Positions 12,601 to 21,600 of a DNA stretch of 35,199 bases are shown here, piece by piece (the first letter of the stretch is position 1; the number at the start of each line of letters is the position of its first letter). The stretch is from Rhodopirellula sp. (GTDB lineage Bacteria; Planctomycetota; Planctomycetia; Pirellulales; Thermoguttaceae). The position numbers and the translations under genes are program-made. The stretch spans positions 1 to 35,199 of the forward strand of contig JAAYEH010000663.1 of assembly GCA_012728855.1 (NCBI GenBank), read 5' to 3'. Under the pieces are notes generated by a model. It did not search any database, was not told where the DNA came from, and worked only from the letters and a program-made list of their open reading frames with translations.

Positions 12601-15600
12601 TGGCTGTCCTCGACGAATCCGAGCCACTCGAGCTGGCCGGTGCCTCCCGTGTTCTCCGGCCACGTCTGCTCCCAGCCGGTTTTCTGCTGTTCGGCAACCG
12701 TGTACGTTCCCGGCACCAGGCCCCTGAAGGCGTAGTTGCCTTCGCTATCGGTCAAGGTTGACGTTTCGCCGTCGTCCAGTTGACGGTTCTGGTTGCTGTC
12801 GAGATAGATCGTCCAGTTTGCCAATCCCGCTTCGCCGCTATCCACAACACCGTTGCCATTGAAGTCCTGCCAGTTTGTGCCGTGGATTTCTCCGGGAGCG
12901 ACAACCGTAATTGAAGCAGTCTCGATTGCCGTGCTGAAGGCCGAGGTTCCGCCGGCGGTGGAACCATCGGCCGTGCCGCCGTTGGCGCCGGATGATTGGT
13001 CCCAAGCCCGGAAAGTGATTCCCGGATCGATCATGCCGAGGAAACCGGCGGCGGGCGAAAAGCGGATGCGGGTGGCGGCGTCGGAGGCCAGCAGGAGTGC
13101 GGCAAGTTGGGATACCTCGCCGAACGGCGCCCAGTTCGCGCCTCCGTCGGTCGAGTACTGCCAGGTGCCGTTGCTGCTGTCGGCGGCAACGACAGCGATG
13201 CCTTCCGGATCGCCGGGGTCAACGTCGGTGATCCGGTCGCCGGCGCTGCCGAGAATCTGGGAGATCGGCGTGCCGGCACCGCCGTTTCCGCCGGCGGCAG
13301 AGGGCGCCAGCGTCATCTCGCCCGCGGCATCCAACACCGGAGCGTCATTCACCGCGGCAATGCTGATCGTAAACGTCTGTGGCGCCGACGTGTCGATGCC
13401 GCTGTTGGCCGTGCCGCCGTTGTCGCTCAGCCGTGCTGTCACCGTGGCCGTGCCGAATTGGTCAGCCGCGGGCGTGTACGTGAGTGTCCCCGTTGCCGCG
13501 TCGATCGACGGCAGTACCTGGAATAACGAATCGTTGTTCGTCGTGAGCGCAAAGCCAACGGTCTGCCCCGATTCATCGGCCGGACCGGCAGAGATCGCCG
13601 TTGCCCAGCCAGCGAGCGATTGTGCGCCGGCGTCTTCGTTGATCTCGGGGGCGGTCCCTAGGGCGAAGGAAGGGGCGTCGTTGACCGCCGCGACATCGAT
13701 GTTTACCGCCACGGCTCCGGTGGAAGCGGCCATTCCGTCCCACGCCGTAACCTGAAACGCTTCGATCGCTCCATTCGCGTCTCCGTTCGCGGTCCAAACG
13801 ACAGTTTCACCGGGCCCCAGCAACGTCGTGCCCGGAGTCACTGCAGATCCGCCCTTGGTCAGTGTTCCGCTGCTGATCGTCTCAACCCGGAATCGCACAA
13901 CGTCGCCGTTCGAATCGAGTTCGTCGGCGGCTGCCGCCAGCGTCTCATATGCGATCTCGAAAGCCGCGTCTTCCAGGGCACCAGCGAGCGTGCCGATGGT
14001 GGTCAGTGTGGGCGGATGGTTGATCTGGTTTCCGAAATCGATGCCGGTCTTCGTCTCACCGGCAGCAAGCGCGACGGTATGGGTGCCCAGCAAACCGGCG
14101 ACGCTGAAGGTGTCGGAGAAAACCGTGGAGGTGAGGCCGGTCTCGGCGAAGATCGTGCGGATCTCGATCTGGTGAAGTCCAGGCGTTGCGATGGGGGCAT
14201 TGAGGCTGACGGCGGCCGTGTAGGCGCCGTAGCTGTTTCCGTCCAGCCATGCGCCGCCGTCGAGCCGGTACTGGATGCGGTCGACGGTGTTCGTGGTGAT
14301 GTCGTTGCTCAAGCCGTAGGGGTTCAGATTCGTGAGGGTCTCGACGGAACTCGTGCCGGTGAATTCGTACTGGCCCGTGATCGTGTTGTAACTGCCGCTG
14401 CCGGTGAGCGAGAGCGGTACGTCGAGAGCGTCGAATATTCCGTCGCCGTCGGAATCCTGCCAGCCGATCATTTGCAGTGACGTTGGAGACGACGTGTGGC
14501 TGGCATAGGCCGCGTCCTGAAGGGCCTGCTCGCCCATGATGCTGGCCACGCGCGTTGCTGGTTCAGTATTGCCGTCATAGGCGTTGAGATTCTGCGTGTT
14601 GTAATAGCCCGAGCGCTGGGTGTACGATCCGGCCCCGGGGTACTCGTCCAAGGCGTAGAAGATGTGTCCGGTTTCGTGGGCGAGAACCTGGCCCATCCGG
14701 CTGATTCCCCAGCCGTCGTTGTCGTAGGTCATGACGGTGAAAGGACCGCCCAAATAGGCATAGGCGAAATAGCCGCCGGCGAACTGCCCATCGGGGTCTG
14801 CGGAAGAATCGACCACGAAGATGGTATAGGCCCAGTGGGCGTTGTTGGCGATCCGGCGATCGTGATTCCACTGCCCAAGATCGGTGAAGTAGTCGCTTGC
14901 GGAGTTGTAACCTACATCATTGAGGAAACTATTGATCCAGAGGCCCTCGTCCGACTGCGGTCGATTGATCGGCTCGTACGGGGTGGGCACGGGATTGTCG
15001 GCATAGGTGATGTCGACATGGAAGTCGAGATCGTGCAGGGGCGCAACGGTCAGTGCCTGCCGAAGCGTGTCTTCCCACCACGTGAGCCCTTCCTGGATTT
15101 CGGACTTCACCTGGCTGATCTCGGTGGAGGTCCAGTTCTCGGTCTGGGCATCGCCCGTCCCATCGGATTCCAGGAGCACGACGGTCACCCAAACGTCGCC
15201 CATCATGTACTCCGTGCCGTCGTTCACCGTCGCGCCGTACGGCGTCTGACCGCTCGGCGGGGGACTGCTGGGGACAAAAGCCGCCAGTTCGGCGCGGTAC
15301 TGCTCGGGAACTTCGAAGGCATCGGCGAGCACCGAGCCGACGGGACTGTCCGGTGCGGGGATTTCGGCGAGAGGAATCGTGCGGTAGCCCGTTGCGGTGA
15401 CGGGCTGCTCGACGGACAGGAAAGCCGTGCCGGCGAGATTCTGCACCGTCGCCGTGGGCGAACCCTCCGGACCGGAACTGGGAAAGGTCTGTATCCAGCC
15501 GGTTTGCGGCACTTGGGCCACGGTGTAGGTGCTCGGCGGCAGTCCGGTGATCGCGTAACTGCCGTCGGCAGCGGTAACGTCAAAGAAGTTCTCGATCCCT

Positions 15601-18600
15601 TCGTCCCACTGGCCATTCAGGTTCTCGTCGATATAGACGGTCCAGCCCTCCAGGCCCTGCTCGGCGGGTTGACCCCACAAGCCGTCGCCGTCAAGATCGT
15701 TCCAAATCGTGCCGCGGATCTCGCCGGATACGAACTGCCATGTGTCCGACGCGTCGTCCATCAGCGGGTTTCCCGAGAGATCTGCGATGCCCGAGCCGGA
15801 CGCGTGGAGTGTGAGCACGTACGTGCCGGCCGTGCCGGTCAGGCTGCCGAGGTTGGGCATGATCCACGTCAGCCCCCCGTCGCTGGTCGTGGGGCCGTTG
15901 GCTGCGGTCAAGGCAATCGGATTGCCGTCTCGCGTGAGCGTGAAATCGGCGTGATCCACGTTCACCACCGGTTCGCTGAAGACGATCGTGACGTCCGCCA
16001 CAGATGCAGTCCGTGGGTCGGGAGTCACACCGACGATGTCGGCGGTGGGAACCGCGATATCGTAGTTGCCGAAATCGACGTTCGAGATGATCTCTCCGGC
16101 GCCGACCGTTAAGCTGTGCATGCCCACCTGCGGGGCCAAAGGATTGAGGGTGACGAAAACATCGTCGGTATTGTTCGTGTCGCCCGGAACGAGATTAGTT
16201 GCTGCCGAGGTAAATGCAACGTACCCACCGTCGGCACTGATTCGGGGATAGAACGACATCTGGTCGCCTTGCGTCCCGTCCGCGGCGATGCTCACGCGCG
16301 CGGTTGTCCTCGTTTCTCGGTCGAACACGAAGACGTCCATTCGGTCGTTGGTGTCTCCGGAGACCAGGTTGTTGGCAGAGGATTCGAAAAAGACATACCG
16401 GCCATCCCCGCTGATTGACGGGAAATACGAATCGCCATTGCCCTGCGCGCCGCTCGAACTCACGCTCACGCGTTCGAGTAAGGCGGTCTGCATGTCGTAC
16501 ACGAAGACGTCCCATTTGCCGTTCGTGTCGTCGGGAACGAGGTTGCTCGCGTTGGAGCCGAAAGCGACATACCGGCCGTCGCCGCTGACCGCCGCACCGT
16601 TCGAGTCGCCGTTTCCCTGTGCCCCCGAGGAACTGACGCTGACCCGCACAACCGCGTCCGTCTGGCGGTCGTAGAGAAAGACGTCGTAAGTGCCGTTGGT
16701 GTCGTCCGCAACAAGCGTGGCGGCGGCAGAATCGAAGGCGACGTAGCGTCCGTCGTCGCTCATCGAGGGACCATACGAATTCGAATCTCCTTGCACACCG
16801 CTGGAACTGACGCTGACGCGTTCAACTGCCCCGGTATTCAGGTCGCGCACGAGAATATCCGAGCGGTTGTTGTTGTCGCCCGAAATGAGATTGCTCGCCC
16901 AGGACACATAAGCGACGTACTGCCCATTGCCGCTAAACGACGGGTCGGAGGAGGCACCATTGGCCTGGCTTCCATCCGCGGCGACACTAGCGCGCTCGAT
17001 CGAACTCGTCTGGCGGTCGTAAAGAAATATGTCCCCCTCGGCGTTCGTGTCATTCGCGACGAGATTGGTGGCGCTGGATGTGAAAGCGATGTACCGGGCG
17101 TCCGACGTGATCGCAGGATACACGGACGTCCAATTCGGTTCGCTGCCGTCTTCCGCGAGACTGATCCGCTCGAAATCGCCGGTCTGTCGGTCGGCCAAAA
17201 AAATGTCGCTGTAACCGTTCGTGTCGCCGGCGACCAGGTTCGTTGCGTGCGAGGAGAAGACGACATAGCGGCCGTCCGCGCTGAGTGCGGAGAACTCAGC
17301 CATGCCGTCGCCCTCTGCTCCGCCGGCGGCCACACTCACCCGTTCGATGCCTGCCGCAGCAGAGGCCGGATACGTCTGGCTCCAGCCCGGTTGGGCCACC
17401 TCGCCGACGAAATAGGTGCCGGGCGCGAGCGGGCCGATGCTGTAGCTGCCGTCGGCGGCCGTGACGTCGAAAAAGTCCTCAATTCCTTCGTCCCACTGGC
17501 CGTTCTGGTTTTCGTCAACGTAGATGGTCCAGCCGGGAAGGCCCGGTTCGCCGCCGGGCTGGCCGGGGTCGTCCCAGAGGCCATCGCCGTCGAGGTCGTT
17601 CCAGAGGCTGCCCTGAATCATTCCGGAAAATGCGCGGTTCCCGAAATCCATGCCCGCGATCACCTGGCCCGCCTCTACGGTCACGATGTGGACACGGTCT
17701 AACCGGCTGTTGCTGAAATCGACTAGATCGACTCCGTCGACATCCGGCAGCGCGACGGCGGCAGTCTTCGTGGTCTCGTCGAAAGCAAGACCGGAGGGCG
17801 TACTCGTCAGCGGCACAGCATCGATGAGCGCAGAGGATGCGCCGGCGGCGTCGACGCGGTAGAAGGCCTGGTTGCGGGTCCAGACGTTGCCCGTGTGCCA
17901 ATGCGTCAGGAGGGACTTGCTGGCGGAGACGTACAGGACCGAATCCGCCTGCGACAGGTAGGCGGATTGCGCGTACATCGAGGTAGACCCAAGCAAGACC
18001 GTCTGGACCACGGAATTGGTCGACGCTTGGATGACGTAAACCACCGGGAGCTGTTCCGCGCCGGTCACCCCGCCTACGTAAACGAATTCGCCTGCGGCAT
18101 CGACGCTCACGCCACGGGCGTACGTGATCCCTGAGATCGTAGTTTCCAGATGCGATGCAGCACCATCGACGTGAACGACGAGAACGCGACCGGCCGTGAA
18201 ATTCGCGATGTAGGCCCGGGAGCCGTCGGGAGAGAAAGCCACCTCGTCGTCGGATCCACCGGTCAGAACCGGCACGGTTGCCACAATGCTGCGAGTGACC
18301 GTGTCGACCAGCACAAACTGACCATCCCAGTAATTGTAGATGCCGAGCTTCGAACCGTCGGCAGTCAATTCCATTTGGCCTATCTGGCCGGTGGCGAGTG
18401 ATCCGACGACGGAACTGGTCGCCCCGGCGAGTTGGATGAAATGCACGCGGTCGGTCCCCGTGCCGCTGCCAACATAGGCCGTCTGGCCGTCGGGGGAGAT
18501 CAGCACACGGAAGGGCCCCTCGGCCACCGGCAAAGTGGCCACCACCGAGTCGCTGGACAGGTCAATGATCGAGACGGTGTTGGAGTTGCCGTTGGCGACC

Positions 18601-21600
18601 ACGGCATGGGTTCCGTCCGGCGTTGTGGCAAGCCCCGCGACCCGACCTCCGGTGTCGATGTAGGCGCGAACCGTTTGCGTTGTCCGATCGATAACCGAGA
18701 CGTTTTCCGACGCTGTGTTGCCAACCACGAGCACCGAACCGGCATCGCCGAAAGCGACCATGCCGGGGCCGTCGCCCTCGGGCGCCTCGCCGCTGAGGAT
18801 CCGTCCTTCGACCACACGATTGTCGAGGTCGTAAAACTGCACATGCTCGCCGACGAGGTTGTCCAGCGCCACGGCCCGGTAACCGACGGGGCTGAGAGCG
18901 GCTTCGTGACAATTCCCCGATTCCAACTGAGCGACGACGGTCTGTGAAGCAACGTCGATTACGGTTCCGAAGGCATTGGAGGCGAAGGCATATCGGCCGT
19001 CGTACGACAACTCCAGGTCGTCGACGACCCCGGTGAGAAAACTGGCGGTGATCTGTCCGTTGGCCAGGCTGATGAAGGCCACATAGTTCGGAATCGGGGC
19101 AATCACGTGGCTCTTGTCGGCAGTGATTCGAATGAACTGCCAGTCGAGCGGCTCGGCCGTGTCGTAGGTGACCGTAATGGAACGAGTAACCAGATCGACC
19201 ACGCTGACCTTTTGGGAACTGCCATGGCTGATGACGGCCATGGTCCCGTCACGGCTGATGTCGATGGCGCTGGGAGTTGTGGCGGCCAGCGTGGCAAGCG
19301 TGTTGCCGTTGAGATCGTAGAGCAAGACCTGCGAATTCCACTGGTCCGCCAGGACAATGGTCGTATTGTCGGATGAGACTGCGAACTGCGTGAAGATGTT
19401 CTTTTGGACGCCCGATGCAAAGTTGTAGTCCCAGCCAAGACTCCCTTGCGGAGCCGAGGGGAAACTACGGACTTCCGCCAGGGTGGAAAGAGAGATGATC
19501 GAGAAGGACGACTGCACCGCGTCGTTGATCACGCCCACCACGGCGTAAGCCCCGTCGGCCGTGACCTCCACGCGGTAGGGCTGCGATCCGGTGACGGGAA
19601 CGTGCGACACCGAATGATCGCTGAGGTCCACGATGGAAACCGTATTGCCGTACAGGTTCGGCACCACGGCGTAGCTGCCATTGGGGGTGACGGCAACGTC
19701 CACCGGATACTCGCCCACCGGGATCGTGGCCGTCACGGTACGGGAGGCAGCATCGAGAATCACCAGGTTGTTCGAGTCGCGATGGACGACAAGGACCGAC
19801 TGGCCGTCGGGTGTGAAAGCGACCTCGCGCGGCATGTCGCCTTCGGGATCGGAGTTGACGGTGATGTAGGATGCCACGGGAGCCGCCTGCGGAGCCGGCA
19901 GAACGTCGCGAGACACTGGGCGAGGTTGCGACCAGGCAATGGTCTGCACCTCGTCGGGCTCGCCTGCCTCGCTACCCGGATAGGTTTGCAATTCGCGTAC
20001 CCACGATGTCCAATCGGAACCGTTGGAAAGCTGCTGTGTGGCCGGAGGAACTGCCTCGGCCGGAAGCTGCACCGCGGAACTCGCACCGCGCGCGGGGAAG
20101 GTCTGGTCCCAACCCGACTGCTGCACCTCCGCCACCGTGTAGGTGCCGGGCTCCAGATCGATGAAGGCGTACCGGCCGTCGGCGTCGGTCACTTCGCGCG
20201 GCTCTGGGTCGTCCCACTGGCCGTCGTTGTTAATGTCCAGATAGATCTGCCAGCCGGAGAGCGCCGGTTCCCCCGGATCCCAGGTTCCGTCGCCGTCGAG
20301 GTCGTGCCACTTCGTACCCTGGATGCGGCCGAACGGGCTGGTGAAAGGAGTAAGGGCAAGCGCGGCGTTGGCATTGATACGGCCGTAGCCGTAGTACGAA
20401 TTGAATCCGTCGGTGTCGTAGGCGGCAGCCCCGTTGTTGCCGCCGATCTTGTCCGCCGAAGCGCGCAGGATCTGGCGGACCTCGGCGGCCGTAAGGTCGG
20501 GGTTCTTGGAGAGGATTAGCGCCGCTACGCCCGCAGTCAAAGGCGTGGCAGACGATGTGCCGCCGAATGATGACGTGTAATCTCCCGCGTCGTAGCCGAC
20601 CGCGCCGGTGCGGTCGGTCGTCGTGATGCCGGCAAAACCGCCGTTGCTGGGCGCGACGATCTCCACCGAGGTGCCGCGGCTGGTGTCGGCGGCGTATTGG
20701 CTGTAGTCGGATCGGTAGTCCCAGTCGGTGCTGGCGCCGACGGCAATGGTGGCGGGGTGGCTGGCGGGATAGGAAATGACCGTGGTGACGGCGGGCACGC
20801 CACTCGCCTGCAGTTCCGCGTACGGCCCATCCCATTGGCCCGTTGCGACATCTTTGACCCGCAGACTCAAAACATCGTTGCCCGCCTCGCTCGACGTCCA
20901 AGCCAAATAGACGAGGCTGCCGCCTCCGGAAGGTACGGTGATGGTGGGAGAGAGGAGAACCGTGGTCTGGTTCTGTTTGATTGTACCGGCCTTTGCCTGA
21001 TAGCGTCCGGTACCGTACGCGTGTGCCGGATCGTCCACGATCGACCACGCTACGTTTCCGGACGTCGACCAACCGCCGGGCATCGCCAGGGTGTCGAACC
21101 GCTGAATCGTTCCGTCCGGAAAGGCGGCCAGGCCCAACCAGACCGTATCATCGCCATCGGTGCCGTTTTTGTCCTTGGAGTATTTCCACTCGAAGATGAC
21201 CTCCCTGCTGCCCCAACTCGCGTCGAGATTGTGCTGATAAACGCGGTAGCCCGACGCAGCGTTTCCGGTGGCCGCGAACATGGGAATGCCTCTTCCCTCG
21301 CGGCCGTTGGTGGCGGCCCAGTCGAAGGCTGCATCCAAAATCGGATCTGGAGGAATACTCCAACTCATGTTGATCACGTCCGCCCCGCGCCAGGTTTCCA
21401 AGCCGTCCTTAGTCCGGCCGGCGGCGTAGTAGATTGCTTCGGCGAAGCTCGAGTAGGGCATCGCAGGTCTGCCCAGGCGGACGGGCATGATTTGCACGTT
21501 GCCCGCCGCGCCGGTCACGCCTTGGCCGTTGTTGCCGGCGGCCGCAGCTACCCCGGCCACCGACGTGCCGTGGTTCTCGTCGATCGTGCCCGGATTCGGA

